Shown piece by piece: positions 52,701 through 54,409 of a stretch of DNA of 64,000 nucleotides. This stretch comes from Tenrec ecaudatus (Eukaryota > Chordata > Mammalia > Afrosoricida > Tenrecidae). The notes beneath the pieces are model-generated. The model saw only the letters and a program-made list of their open reading frames with translations. It did no database searches and had not been told where the DNA came from. Position 1 is the stretch's first letter. Each line of letters begins with the position of its first letter. Location: positions 122,308,937 through 122,372,936 of the forward strand of contig NC_134538.1 of the NCBI RefSeq assembly GCF_050624435.1. Reading direction: 5' to 3'. Position numbers and translations under genes: made by a program.

Positions 52701-53733
52701 TAAAACACTCTTCTAAATTGTCATCCAAAGGTGGAGGGCACGGGGCGGGGGCATACGAAATTGCCCTCCCAACTATACACAAGAGTTGCTGTCCTCCGTG
52801 GAGGTTCTCAGCACTGCCCTGCCCCGGTTTCCTTTACCAGACATCCTTCATCCTCATTTCCTTCATCCTGCACTGCAGCTCTGCACTCCTATTGAAACCC
52901 CCATCCCCATCCAAACACACACATTCTTAGCAAATGATCTCACCCTCTGTTTGCAGAGAAAATGCTACCGGAGAACTTTCTCGGCTTCCTACCAAGCCTG
53001 AAACTCACCGGTCCACCCCCATCCTGTCCTTCCGTCCTGTTATAATGGGGGGAAGAGGAGGTGAGGGGAGTCTTTCCTCCTGTGCACAGCCAATCCGGCT
53101 GTGAGGCCCTTCACAAAGGGCTGGCTACATTCTGTCTAAAGGTCTCAACGTCAACTCTCCGCTAACGCCCATCTCTGCCCGGGAGAGACCACCCTCTGCA
53201 GGCTCCCCTGGAGCCTCCTTGTGGTCCTTATCCGAGGGCGCACTACTGTCCACTCCAGCTGAAACACTCTCTTCAAAGAAATGTCACTCTCCCGATTTTC
53301 TTCCTTTCCCTCTGGGACTTCGTTCTCAGTATCTTTTCGTTCAAGTCAGGACTTCGAACTGAACGGAAGCCCCGATTCGAAGCTGAAAGTTTGGGGTTTG
53401 GGCCCTGTGCTCCCTTGTCTCTTTCTTCCCTTGGAGACGTCACCCACTCCTCACTTGTCAGGGCTCAAGCACCCTGTCTTCTCCTCCTGGACGTCTCGCT
53501 TCAGCCCAGACCACAGCCGTGTCCAGAGCGGACTTCATCCTTCCCACCCAGCCAGCCAGCCAGCCACGCCCTAGCTCCTCCTCCGGGAAGTCTTCCCTGC
53601 CTCCTCTGTCCGCCGCAGCCTCCCGACGGACGTGTCCGCCGCCACGTGGCTCCAGTACCTCGCAGACCTGGGGGATGTAGTTCTCTTTGAAGTAGTTCCT
53701 CAGCCAGGGCTTGGCATTGCGGAGCGAGGCCAT
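2288..53733 (-). CDS. FBXL13: FBXL13 (DRC6), 5' half: seven coding exons, 3' part off the left edge
   Basis: FBXL13 is the F-box/leucine-rich-repeat subunit 6 of the nexin-dynein regulatory complex in motile cilia and sperm flagella. I rebuilt join(53733-53659, 26804-26701, 25895-25805, 22011-21944, 9935-9781, 6669-6560, 2455-2288) on the minus strand. Every junction is GT-AG and the phases chain without a break, giving 771 nt or 257 codons with no stop. Residues about 8-56 form a helical hairpin with an IPQV...LL...[10 protein letters not shown] pattern, as in RIIa-like dimerization/docking domains. Residues about 113-210 are a basic, Trp-containing helical linker. Residues 246-257 ([12 protein letters not shown]) are the start of the F-box and agree with my memory of the mammalian protein. 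The rest of the F-box and the LRRs are outside the window. The gene starts head to head with ARMC10, as in human 7q22. Introns hold almost all repeats left of 53.6 kb. Exon 6 and the direct exon 4-5 join rest on phase and splice sites rather than remembered homology. Confidence 0.88.
2635..2790 (+). repeat. MIR-like SINE fragment
   Basis: GACAGAGAAGGAAACTGAAG followed by a TTCC..AGTAGAACTGG stretch resembles the MIR core (GAGGAAACTGAGGCTC). Old and diverged. Confidence 0.5.
2895..2965. repeat. CA/TG simple repeat
   Basis: A (CA)n run at about 2926-2937 and a (TG)n run at about 2949-2962, short and imperfect. Confidence 0.7.
2985..3064. mobile_element. Short palindromic DNA element (MITE-like), copy 1
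   Basis: About 80 bp. The left arm GGCTTCAAAAGTTTTGTGG pairs with the right arm TTCACAAGCTTTTTGAG as an imperfect inverted repeat around GGAATTGAAAG. A second copy interrupts an AfroSINE at 56051-56122. It resembles a mariner-derived MITE by size and structure. Confidence 0.65.
3065..3435. other. FBXL13 intron, unrecognised
   Basis: Follows the palindromic element directly. One plus-strand open frame reaches 3292 but has no homology I recognise and is probably chance. Confidence 0.5.
3436..3650 (+). mobile_element. AfroSINE
   Basis: Ordered AfroSINE blocks: GGGCTGCTCATTGCAAGG, CAGCAGTTCGAAACCA (tRNA B box), GGGAGAAAGATGG, CTACTCCCATAGAGAG, CCTGTCCTACAGGGTT, and the AATTTGGTTTGGGG end. Confidence 0.85.
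3758..3909 (-). mobile_element. SPIN-like hAT element, 5' end missing
   Basis: AAATGACCCTTTCACAGGGG to the terminal GAGAACCACTG matches the other SPIN copies (46943, 51954, 55545). The left terminal inverted repeat is lost. Strand is nominal because the element has no coding sequence. Confidence 0.8.
4235..4560 (+). mobile_element. L1 3' end, subfamily A
   Basis: A truncated L1 tail ending CCCCCAATAAGATGATTTTTAA, flanked by atgcatcaa (4226-4234 and 4561-4569). Subfamily A ends in CCCCCAATAAAATGAT, while subfamily B ends in CCCCTAATAAAATG. Confidence 0.8.
4575..5630. other. FBXL13 intron, unrecognised
   Basis: Purine-rich stretch near 4600-4640, then unique-looking sequence. Open frames here have no homology I recognise. 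Confidence 0.5.
5636..5865 (+). mobile_element. AfroSINE
   Basis: CAGCAGTTGGAAACCAGCAG, TCTGGGAAACCCACAGGC, TTCTACTCTAACCTATAGG and a GGGTCAGTATTGACTCAATG end show the family. The head is diverged. Confidence 0.8.
5866..6559. other. FBXL13 intron 6, AT-rich unique sequence
   Basis: No repeat recognised. Strongly AT-rich up to exon 6. Confidence 0.5.
6560..6669 (-). CDS. FBXL13: FBXL13 coding exon 6 (basic IQ-like helix)
   Basis: A 110 nt exon found by searching for a piece with the phase needed between exons 5 and 7. The acceptor is ttccttcag and the donor GATCTG followed by gtatgg. It codes [20 protein letters not shown] then [16 protein letters not shown], strongly basic and helical, and resembles an IQ-type calmodulin-binding segment. 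It lies in otherwise AT-rich unique intron. It is the least certain exon because I cannot compare it with a homologue. Confidence 0.72.
6898..7115 (-). mobile_element. AfroSINE, antisense
   Basis: Starts CACTGCCATTGGGGTGATTC (reverse of the SINE 3' end) and runs through TGGGTCTCCACGGCTGTAAT and TTTGAACCACTGACTG to ACCAGGTTCC. Confidence 0.8.
7155..7272. mobile_element. Short non-autonomous DNA transposon-like element
   Basis: Imperfect inverted arms: TGTATAAGCCGAGTATTTCA on the left and CAGCTTATACTTGAGTAT on the right, about 118 bp. The arms resemble mammalian elements whose ends read TATAAGCCGAG. Confidence 0.5.
7419..8756 (-). mobile_element. Mariner transposon, decayed
   Basis: 1338 bp, flanked by TA on both sides (7417-7418 and 8757-8758). 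The inverted ends read TGTGGGGGTAACCCACC and TGAGGGGTTATCCCCC. On the minus strand the transposase C-terminal part is readable at 7841-7632: [17 protein letters not shown], then [19 protein letters not shown]. These are the mariner catalytic HHDNAPAH and PYSPDLAPCDFFLFP motifs. An N-terminal piece lies at 8531-8298. Stops, frameshifts and poly(G) runs (7989-8001, 8735-8745) show it is dead. Length is right for a complete mariner. Confidence 0.88.
7632..8531 (-). pseudogene. Mariner transposase pseudogene
   Basis: Fragments of a DD34D-type transposase in more than one frame: an N-terminal DNA-binding part (8531-8298), a middle part with [11 protein letters not shown] near 8100-8080, and the C-terminal catalytic part with HHDSAPAH and CDFFLFP (7841-7632). 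Broken by stops and shifts, so not functional. Confidence 0.8.
8757..9780. other. FBXL13 intron 5, mostly unrecognised
   Basis: Unique-looking sequence between the mariner and exon 5. One plus-strand open frame (8689-9015) crosses the mariner edge and is not a gene I recognise. Confidence 0.5.
9781..9935 (-). CDS. FBXL13: FBXL13 coding exon 5
   Basis: A 155 nt exon with an excellent acceptor (ttttctgtctatag) and donor (CTCACAG followed by gtaaat). It codes 51 full codons, [15 protein letters not shown] through [13 protein letters not shown], between split codons at both ends. The protein is helical and charged, part of the linker between the docking domain and the F-box. An intermediate exon between this and exon 4 cannot be excluded, but the phases (2 then 1) allow direct joining. 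Confidence 0.87.
10172..10532 (+). mobile_element. L1 3' end, subfamily B
   Basis: A truncated L1 tail with a perfect 15 bp duplication gaaaaaacatacact (10157-10171 and 10533-10547). It ends GAGCCCCTAATAAAATG plus poly(A). The single 3' end contrasts with the doubled ends at 160-382 and 39901-40342. Confidence 0.9.
10548..11209. other. FBXL13 intron, unrecognised
   Basis: AT-rich unique-looking sequence. No exon found with suitable splice sites. Confidence 0.5.
11210..13510 (-). mobile_element. RTE LINE (afrotherian RTE family), antisense
   Basis: About 2.3 kb, 5'-truncated at the right. The left end GTGCCATTGAATTGGCTCC is the 3' terminus shared with AfroSINE tails. On the minus strand 12543-12361 codes [20 protein letters not shown] then VDHNTLW and MGTPEHF, the RTE reverse-transcriptase motif (DYAKAFD.VDH). 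Frameshifts elsewhere show decay. This RTE is the likely source of enzyme for AfroSINE mobility, by shared 3' end. Confidence 0.88.
13511..14745 (+). mobile_element. Old L1 ORF2 fragment, sense
   Basis: ATTAGGAAATCAATGTAATT, GATAGTCTCAATAGATGC and later blocks match the sense strand of L1 ORF2 downstream of the catalytic region. Heavily decayed with no long frame. Boundaries approximate. Confidence 0.6.
14766..15595 (-). mobile_element. L1 3' end, subfamily A, antisense
   Basis: Begins AATAAATCATTTTATTGGGGGCTC, the complement of the subfamily A tail, and runs into the 3' UTR, stopping at CACCATCAGCTTTCTTC, where a second L1 tail starts. It may be the outer part of the same insertion as 15596-21293 or an older L1 entered by it. 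Confidence 0.75.
15596..21293 (-). mobile_element. L1 LINE with long 3' UTR and ORF2, antisense, 5'-truncated
   Basis: A subfamily B tail begins at about 15596 (TTTATTAGGGGCTCACACAA). The 3' UTR is about 2.2 kb and includes a (CT)n run at 17371-17424. ORF2 follows on the minus strand from about 17855 to the right end, cut inside the endonuclease domain. At 21293 a possible 18 bp duplication of 14748-14765 begins (16 of 18 bases). L1-like sequence may continue to about 21345. Confidence 0.88.
17371..17424. repeat. (CT)n microsatellite
   Basis: About 54 bases of CT with a single break near 17401, inside the L1 3' UTR. It accounts for the Ser/Leu and Arg/Glu repeat frames on both strands. Confidence 0.95.
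17855..21345 (-). pseudogene. L1 ORF2 pseudogene
   Basis: Minus-strand pieces read as ORF2p: the endonuclease-RT linker (20807-20556), RT fingers (20532-20176), and RT palm (19754-19440) with [26 protein letters not shown] and [13 protein letters not shown]. The catalytic FADD box is FTDV, so the second Asp is lost. The C-terminal part ends near 17855, next to the long 3' UTR. Frameshifts and stops separate the pieces, so it is dead. Confidence 0.9.
21346..21943. other. FBXL13 intron 4, AT-rich
   Basis: Unique-looking AT-rich sequence up to exon 4. Nothing recognised. Confidence 0.5.
21944..22011 (-). CDS. FBXL13: FBXL13 coding exon 4
   Basis: A 68 nt exon with a strong acceptor (cattttcag) and donor (TTTAG followed by gtaagag). 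It codes [15 protein letters not shown] and NLVKTFF plus two bases (AG). It agrees with the MTPELM...KAC.FYTG stretch I recall for mammalian FBXL13. The two leftover bases match an exon beginning with one base, which the exon at 9935 supplies (AGC, Ser). Confidence 0.88.
22012..23182. other. FBXL13 intron 3, unrecognised
   Basis: Mostly unique-looking sequence. Open frames at 22681-23099 on both strands show no homology I recognise. Confidence 0.5.
23183..23370 (-). mobile_element. AfroSINE, antisense
   Basis: CCCACTGCCATTGAGTCGAT at the start, then TCTGAGACTCTAAACTTGATGG and GGTTCAAACTGAAAACC in reverse SINE order. Confidence 0.8.
23395..23790 (+). mobile_element. RTE 3' end, sense
   Basis: GATGAAGAATTTTGAAAGCA through GACAGTGGGCTCAGACAT to TTTGGAACCAACTTGATGGC matches the complement of the 3' part of the RTE at 11210 in order. 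No intact frame. Confidence 0.75.
23791..24834. other. FBXL13 intron 3, unrecognised
   Basis: Unique-looking sequence with a short CA run near 24048-24060. No repeat family or exon recognised. Confidence 0.5.
24835..25075 (+). mobile_element. AfroSINE
   Basis: Full order: GGAGCCCTGTGGCTTATTGG, TTTGGCTGCTAACTGCAAAG, CAGCAGTTTGAAAGCC, TGGAAACCCACGGGGTTAG, GAATTGATTGACTCAGTGG and the GTTTGGGG end. Confidence 0.9.
25115..25310 (+). mobile_element. AfroSINE, second in tandem
   Basis: GATTGCTAACCGCTAAGG, GGGGGAAAGATGAGACGGGC, TCAGGTTTCTCCAAGTCAG and GGGCAGTGGGTTTGGTTTGG. It lies 40 bases after the preceding AfroSINE in the same direction and is more diverged. Confidence 0.75.
25669..25709. repeat. 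(GT)n microsatellite
   Basis: About 16 GT units then GCGCGTG. Lies 95 bases from the donor of FBXL13 exon 3 in the intron. Confidence 0.95.
25805..25895 (-). CDS. FBXL13: FBXL13 coding exon 3
   Basis: The first base completes the Trp codon split by the intron. Thirty codons follow, from [20 protein letters not shown] to the end at FGLDDQL. The donor is CTG followed by gtcagt, a weaker but usable site, and the acceptor is taaag. Reading past the donor stays open for 27 codons to a TAA, so an unspliced frame could look longer. Phase matching with the next exon, which starts MTPEL, supports the donor chosen. Confidence 0.87.
26701..26804 (-). CDS. FBXL13: FBXL13 coding exon 2 (docking-domain hairpin)
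   Basis: The acceptor is a pyrimidine tract ending in caag and the donor is TTTTTG followed by gtatgt. The 104 nt exon starts in phase 0 and ends with two bases of a Trp codon. It codes [20 protein letters not shown] and then a short helix ending GLERIF. The [10 protein letters not shown] block is the second helix start typical of RIIa-like D/D folds, directly continuing the IPQVCE of exon 1. Confidence 0.9.
26805..27755. other. FBXL13 intron 1, unrecognised
   Basis: Unique-looking sequence with a C-rich run at 27187-27222. An exon search on the minus strand found none. Confidence 0.5.
27760..27925 (+). repeat. L2 fragment
   Basis: GAGTGCCAACTAATGCCATTCTGTGCTGG, then GGAAACACAGCAATG and CTTGTCCTCAAGGAGCGTAT match the L2 3' end pattern (short blocks in the same order). 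Confidence 0.6.
28045..28545 (-). mobile_element. Solo LTR (MaLR-like family L), copy A
   Basis: Reads on the plus strand from TGTGTTAGTCCGGGTGGACT through CCCAGTCCGGATCAAGTCC and AACACATGCAATGATGCC to GCCAGACTCCACCC. Shared with 28580, 43911 and 63464. The orientation is taken from the 43911 copy and from MaLR LTRs that end CTAACACA. Confidence 0.75.
28580..29160 (-). mobile_element. Solo LTR family L, copy B, with (GA)n expansion
   Basis: Begins TGTGTTAGTCTGGGTAGACT only about 30 bases after copy A and follows the same block order. It contains a GA run at 28993-29018. No internal retroviral sequence lies between A and B. Confidence 0.75.
29161..29640. other. FBXL13 intron 1, unrecognised
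   Basis: Unique-looking. A poly(T) run at 29269-29280 may be the tail of a small antisense insertion, but no body is recognised. Confidence 0.4.
29640..30750 (-). mobile_element. Old L1 3' region, antisense
   Basis: GAGAATACATATGGCAAAAC, TGTACAACTAACTGACAAC and TTGGCTATTGTGAATAGTAC are blocks of old mammalian L1 3' regions read antisense. Strongly decayed, edges approximate. Confidence 0.55.
30755..30870 (-). mobile_element. AfroSINE fragment, antisense
   Basis: CCCCAACCCACTGCCATCAAGGCAATTCTGAGTCATG is the reversed 3' half of the SINE; the tRNA head is missing. Confidence 0.65.
30871..32904. other. FBXL13 intron 1, least repetitive 2 kb of the window
   Basis: No interspersed repeat recognised. 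Contains several short open frames on both strands around 31.9-32.5 kb without homology I recognise. A candidate place for conserved non-coding sequence, but nothing specific is visible. Confidence 0.45.
32905..33565 (+). repeat. Unnamed interspersed repeat U, copy 1
   Basis: Shares ordered blocks with 44606-45250 and 36000-36910: GGAATGGAACACATCCCTTGGA, GCTGAGTGCCTGCTGCCTGT, TATCCTGAATTATAACCTG and a GTGTCCGACTGGTCAAGAAAGG end. No poly(A) tail and no obvious coding. Confidence 0.65.
33890..34105 (+). mobile_element. RTE LINE fragment, sense
   Basis: TACCAGAAAGATGTGCATCT, TTTTGACTGTGCAAGGCATTC and AACTGTGTGGAACATAATAAAC are the sense strand of the RTE DYAKAFDCVDHNKLW region. Confidence 0.75.
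34110..34500 (-). mobile_element. RTE LINE 3' end, antisense
   Basis: GTTAGGTGTCACTTCCAACT through ACTTTACCAAGCATGGTGTC and TTCGCCAACACCATAATTC matches 11210-11600 in order. It abuts a sense-strand RTE piece, so the pair forms an inverted join. Confidence 0.75.
34660..34870 (+). mobile_element. RTE LINE 3' end, sense
   Basis: GAAGACCCTCACTGAGATGA, TGGCTGCAACAATGGGCTGA and AGGACCAGGCAGTGTTTCATTC match RTE 3' ends elsewhere in the window. Confidence 0.7.
35030..35380 (+). mobile_element. L1 3' end, subfamily A
   Basis: Runs from GGGTAGGGGGAGGG through CAAGTAGAAAGATAATC to GAGCCCCCAATAAAATGAT and an A/T-rich tail. No clear target duplication. Confidence 0.75.
35585..35795 (+). mobile_element. 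RTE LINE 3' end, sense
   Basis: GAGAGGAAGACCATCAAAGATGTGGACTGACACAGTAGCT and AGGGCCAGTCAGTGTTTC (read in short blocks) match the family. Confidence 0.7.
36000..36910 (+). repeat. Unnamed interspersed repeat U, copy 3, interrupted
   Basis: Contains CTGAGTGCCTCTGGTCAGG, GATCCTGAATTGTAACCAT, GGGAGGGACAGTCAGTGCC and AACTGGTCAGACGGTTGATG in the order seen at 32905 and 44606. The middle (about 36360-36650) is extra and includes a TA-rich run at 36585-36615. Confidence 0.55.
36911..37479. other. FBXL13 intron 1, unrecognised
   Basis: Unique-looking sequence. The duplicate AAAAGAACAACTTTC (37365 and 37391) is a short local repeat. Confidence 0.4.
37480..37720 (-). mobile_element. AfroSINE, antisense, diverged
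   Basis: TTGCCATTGCGTTGACTCTG at the start and GGTAACCACCTGCACCAC near the end are the reversed SINE ends. The middle is altered with a (TTTA)n stretch at 37544-37560. Confidence 0.55.
37721..37905 (+). mobile_element. AfroSINE
   Basis: GGGGCTGCTAATTACAAAATC, TTGAACCCACCAGTCGCTG, GGGAGAAAGAGGCGCTCTGC and GGTGAGTTTGGTTTGGG, in sense order. Confidence 0.85.
37906..38384. other. FBXL13 intron 1, unrecognised
   Basis: Unique-looking sequence with a poly(T) run at 38110-38120. Confidence 0.4.
38385..38675 (+). mobile_element. AfroSINE, sense, preceded by an antisense stub
   Basis: 38385-38480 reads like the reversed 3' half (GTTGTGAGTCTTTGAGTCAA). From about 38490 a sense copy follows (GGTAGTTCAAACCCAGCAGC, GGAGAAAGATGAAACTTTC, GGCAATGGGTTTGGG). 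Confidence 0.75.
38680..38910 (-). mobile_element. Two antisense AfroSINE fragments
   Basis: 38690-38760 is the reversed tRNA head (GGGATCAAACCCTCTGAC to GCCAAGGCTCC). 38780-38910 is a reversed 3' half (CACTGCCATTGAGTTGATTC). Confidence 0.7.
39270..39475 (+). mobile_element. AfroSINE, well preserved
   Basis: GAGCCCTATTGGCACAGTGG, CTAACCACAAGGTCAGCAG, CAGAAACCCACAGGGGCAG, CTACAGGGTCACTGTGAGTT and GGAATCAACTCATCGGCAA give almost the whole element in order. Confidence 0.92.
39901..40342 (+). mobile_element. L1 3' end, subfamily B with duplicated terminus
   Basis: Bounded by a perfect 15 bp duplication aaaatgggtatgaat (39886-39900 and 40343-40357). Two tandem copies of the terminal about 100 bases (ending near 40210 and 40342) are separated by an A/G-rich linker. 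The linker matches that in the 160-382 insert. Confidence 0.9.
40370..40545 (+). mobile_element. RTE LINE 3' end, sense
   Basis: ACAACGAGATGGATTGATAC, AGTGGCTGCAACAACGGGTT and GGATCTGGCAACAGTTCCATC match RTE tails, diverged. Confidence 0.65.
40860..41045 (-). mobile_element. AfroSINE, antisense
   Basis: CTGCTACTGAATTGATTCCA at the start, GGGCTTCCACGGCTGTACAT and GGCTGGTGGGTTTGAGATG, in reverse order. Confidence 0.8.
41735..41990 (+). mobile_element. AfroSINE with internal B-box duplication
   Basis: GGAGCCCTGGTGACATAGTGG and a full body to GGCAGTGGATTTGATTG. The block ACCACAAGGTCAGTAGT.CAAA occurs twice in tandem (about 41777-41798 and 41799-41820), so the B-box region is doubled. Confidence 0.9.
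42330..43640 (-). mobile_element. Old L1 ORF2 region, antisense, continued
   Basis: GACGTCCTTGCCTGTGCCTG, ATCTTAAGGGAAAAGAG and TTGATCTTGGGTCAGGGTAA are antisense ORF2 blocks. A subfamily A L1 tail interrupts it at 42660-42815. Confidence 0.65.
42660..42815 (+). mobile_element. L1 3' end, subfamily A
   Basis: GGGAGGGAAAAACGGAGCTT to AGAGCCCCCAATATAATAAT, inserted in an older antisense L1. Confidence 0.8.
43641..43910. other. Unrecognised sequence before LTR copy D
   Basis: Lies between an L1 fragment and the LTR. Open frame 43808-43993 crosses into the LTR and is not a gene I recognise. Confidence 0.4.
43911..44408 (+). mobile_element. Solo LTR family L, copy D
   Basis: Runs TGTGGTCG to CTAACACA, so TG...CA. 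It is the reverse of copies A, B and C: GATGACCTCATCTGGAGGTG, CTTCCTGCATTCAGCATCAT and GACTTGATCTGGACTGGGCTG pair with them. Confidence 0.8.
44490..44605 (+). mobile_element. L1 3' end, subfamily A, short
   Basis: AAGTAAATGTTTAGAAAATG to AGGGCCCCAATAAAATGAT, then an A/T tail. Confidence 0.8.
44606..45250 (+). repeat. Unnamed interspersed repeat U, copy 2
   Basis: CCAGGAGTGGAACATGTCC, GCTGACCCACAAACCTAGAG, GCTCCTGAATTGTAACCCAT, CTAATAAATGCCATCTTG and GTGTCGTAATTGGTAAAGAAGG match copies 1 and 3 in order. It lies inside an old antisense L1. Confidence 0.65.
45355..45770 (-). mobile_element. Old L1 endonuclease region, antisense
   Basis: CTGTAATGTCATCCTAAGTAT, CTTGAATTTTATCTGGTATC and AGATGAACTACTCCAGCTTTC are antisense ORF2 endonuclease/linker blocks, continuing the L1 at 42330. 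Confidence 0.7.
45771..46695. other. FBXL13 intron 1, non-repetitive, possible conserved element
   Basis: No repeat recognised. 46300-46490 has raised GC and CpG and the near-palindrome GGCTTGCTGCAAAGCAAGTAC, unlike its surroundings. This might be a conserved regulatory element. Confidence 0.4.
46700..46905 (+). mobile_element. AfroSINE
   Basis: GGGGCGCTGGTGGGTTACGT, GCGGCAGTTCAAATCCAGC, GGAAACGCATAGGGGCAGC, TTTAGGGTCGCTCTGAATC and AGAATTGACTCGACAGTGAG, in sense order. Confidence 0.9.
46943..47126 (+). mobile_element. SPIN-like hAT element
   Basis: 184 bp. It begins CAGCGGTTCTCAATCTGTGGG, includes ACCCTTTCACAGGGGTCGCC and ends TTGAGAACAATTG. Eight-base duplication gtctaata (46935-46942) against ctctaata (47127-47134), 7 of 8. 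Confidence 0.9.
47195..47390 (-). mobile_element. AfroSINE, antisense, diverged
   Basis: CATCGACTCTGATCCATGGTG at the start and GTGCTAAGCATGTGCACC at the end fit the reversed SINE. The middle is poor. Confidence 0.5.
47391..47869. other. FBXL13 intron 1, unrecognised
   Basis: Unique-looking sequence. No repeat, RNA gene or exon seen. Confidence 0.4.
47870..48510 (+). mobile_element. L1 3' UTR and end, subfamily A
   Basis: About 640 bp, the sense counterpart of 14766-15450: GACCCAAAGCCCATCTGTAG, TGTACACTGGTCATATAAGAG, GAACTGATCACAATGATCG, ending AGACCCCAATACAATTATT. Confidence 0.85.
48511..48779. other. FBXL13 intron 1, unrecognised
   Basis: Purine-rich sequence with no repeat recognised. 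Confidence 0.4.
48780..48960 (+). mobile_element. RTE LINE 3' end, sense
   Basis: GGACGGATTGACATCATGGC, ACCAGGCAGTGCTGTGTCTG and GGCACTGCCCAGCAAC match RTE tails. Confidence 0.6.
49000..51360 (-). mobile_element. MaLR-like ERVL provirus, antisense, decayed
   Basis: A partial 3' LTR (about 49000-49155) is followed by an internal region (49156-50650) and a 5' LTR (about 50655-51360), read on the minus strand. TTAAAACCACAGGCATAAAGG at 49076 and TTATAACCACAGACATAGAGG at 51283 are the two LTR copies. The internal sequence ends beside TTCTTGGTATCAAATTC, the complement of a Leu-tRNA type primer site as in MaLR/ERVL elements. No intact gene. Interrupted by an L1 tail at 50764-51086. Confidence 0.7.
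50764..51086 (+). mobile_element. L1 3' end, subfamily A, inside the MaLR LTR
   Basis: Bounded by the perfect 11 bp duplication aagtccaactt (50753-50763 and 51087-51097). It ends AAGCCCCCAATAAAATGAT with an A-rich tail, so it is younger than the LTR. Confidence 0.9.
51361..51953. other. FBXL13 intron 1, unrecognised
   Basis: Unique-looking, C- and T-rich sequence. No repeat or exon recognised. Confidence 0.4.
51954..52144 (+). mobile_element. SPIN-like hAT element
   Basis: 191 bp from CAGCGGTTCACAACCTGTGG to GGTTGAGAACCACTG, with a perfect 8 bp duplication gtgtaagg (51946-51953 and 52145-52152). Confidence 0.92.
52153..53658. other. FBXL13 intron 1, promoter-proximal
   Basis: An AfroSINE tail stub (about 52425-52470, ending GCAGTGGGTTTGGTTTTTAG), then unique-looking sequence that becomes GC-rich after about 53100. 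Long open frames here follow from GC content. Confidence 0.5.
53659..53733 (-). CDS. FBXL13: FBXL13 coding exon 1 (residues 1-25)
   Basis: The ATG at 53733-53731 sits in a strong Kozak context (G at -3, G at +4) inside the CpG island. The exon codes [15 protein letters not shown] then [10 protein letters not shown] and ends in phase 0 at GAG followed by the donor gtactg. The IPQV motif is the usual first helix of a dimerization/docking hairpin and is completed by the next exon. A longer open frame reads on through the donor, but its GC-rich continuation is intron. Confidence 0.88.
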
Positions 53734-54267
53734 GGCCAGCGGCCGGACGCAGCCTCCGAAGCGGCGCTCCCGGGTGCCAGCTCTCTGCGCCCAAGCGGCA
53801 GGCGGCGCGCGAAGGCTGGGGGCTGATGCGTCTGACGTTGCCGTGGCAACGCGGGAGTGGGCGGGGCCTGGGTGTCCCCGCCCCCCAGCTGCAGGGCCGT
53901 CGGAGGGAGGCGGGCCCGTGACCCGGGCTAGAGGCTCTTGGGAGAAGCGAGTGGGAGGCGCGCGCTGTGGTCGCGTCCCCAGTTCTCGCTGCAGGGCGCG
54001 CGGGCCTGCAGCCCCTCGGAGCCCGGCCGCCCACCTGCCCCGGCCCCACCCTCTGGCCGTGGCCCGCGGGAGGCATTACGCTTTAGCTGGGCCGTTTCCG
54101 GGAGGCGGAGCTCAGACCCCCATTTCCTTTCTCTACTGCTAGGGTGCACTTGGGGGCGGCGACGCTCTCGGGCCCGGCGATCTCCTGCGACCTGCGCCCC
54201 GGCTGCACCGAGGCTTCTGTGACCCCCCTGCGCTCCCGCGGGCTCCGCGCTTCCAGCCGGCAGCAGC
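53734..54267. promoter_or_regulatory. Bidirectional CpG-island promoter of FBXL13 and ARMC10
   Basis: Only 534 bp separate the two start codons. The stretch and its flanks (about 53600-54800) are very rich in C, G and CpG, unlike the AT-rich rest of the window, and hold no recognisable repeat. I see no TATA box placed for either gene. A GC box (GGGCGGGGCC, 53859-53868) suits SP1-type factors. This is the layout of a shared housekeeping-type promoter. Confidence 0.85.
53837..53850. promoter_or_regulatory. RFX X-box
   Basis: GTTGCCGTGGCAAC is a near-perfect palindromic X-box (canonical GTTGCCATGGCAAC, one mismatch in the 2 bp spacer). It lies 104 bp upstream of the FBXL13 start codon. RFX factors control many ciliary genes through such sites, so this fits FBXL13 as an axonemal gene. 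Confidence 0.75.
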
Positions 54268-54409
54268 ATGGGCGGCGCCCGGGACGTGGGCTGGGTGGCA
54301 GCGGGCCTGGTTCTGGGGGTCGGTGCCTGCTACTACATCTACCGGCTGACGCGGGGCCAGCGGCGGGGCGCCCCCCGCGGGCCCCGGCTGCGCCCCTCGC
54401 CATCCATAG
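54268..54409 (+). CDS. ARMC10: ARMC10 coding exon 1 (membrane anchor)
   Basis: Starts at the ATG of MGGARDVGWVAAGLVLGVGA and ends in phase 1 at ATAG followed by gtgaga. It holds the signal-anchor helix and the Arg-rich tail RLRPSPSI. Its sequence is close to the mammalian MGG.R..GWVAAGL.LG.GACY.IYRLTRG start, which fixes the start codon. Confidence 0.95.

Noticed and set aside
53501-54142. Long open frames of 143-191 codons on both strands of the promoter
   Set aside because: High GC makes stops rare. Frames overlap the true exon 1 of both genes in other phases and show low-complexity Arg/Pro/Gly.
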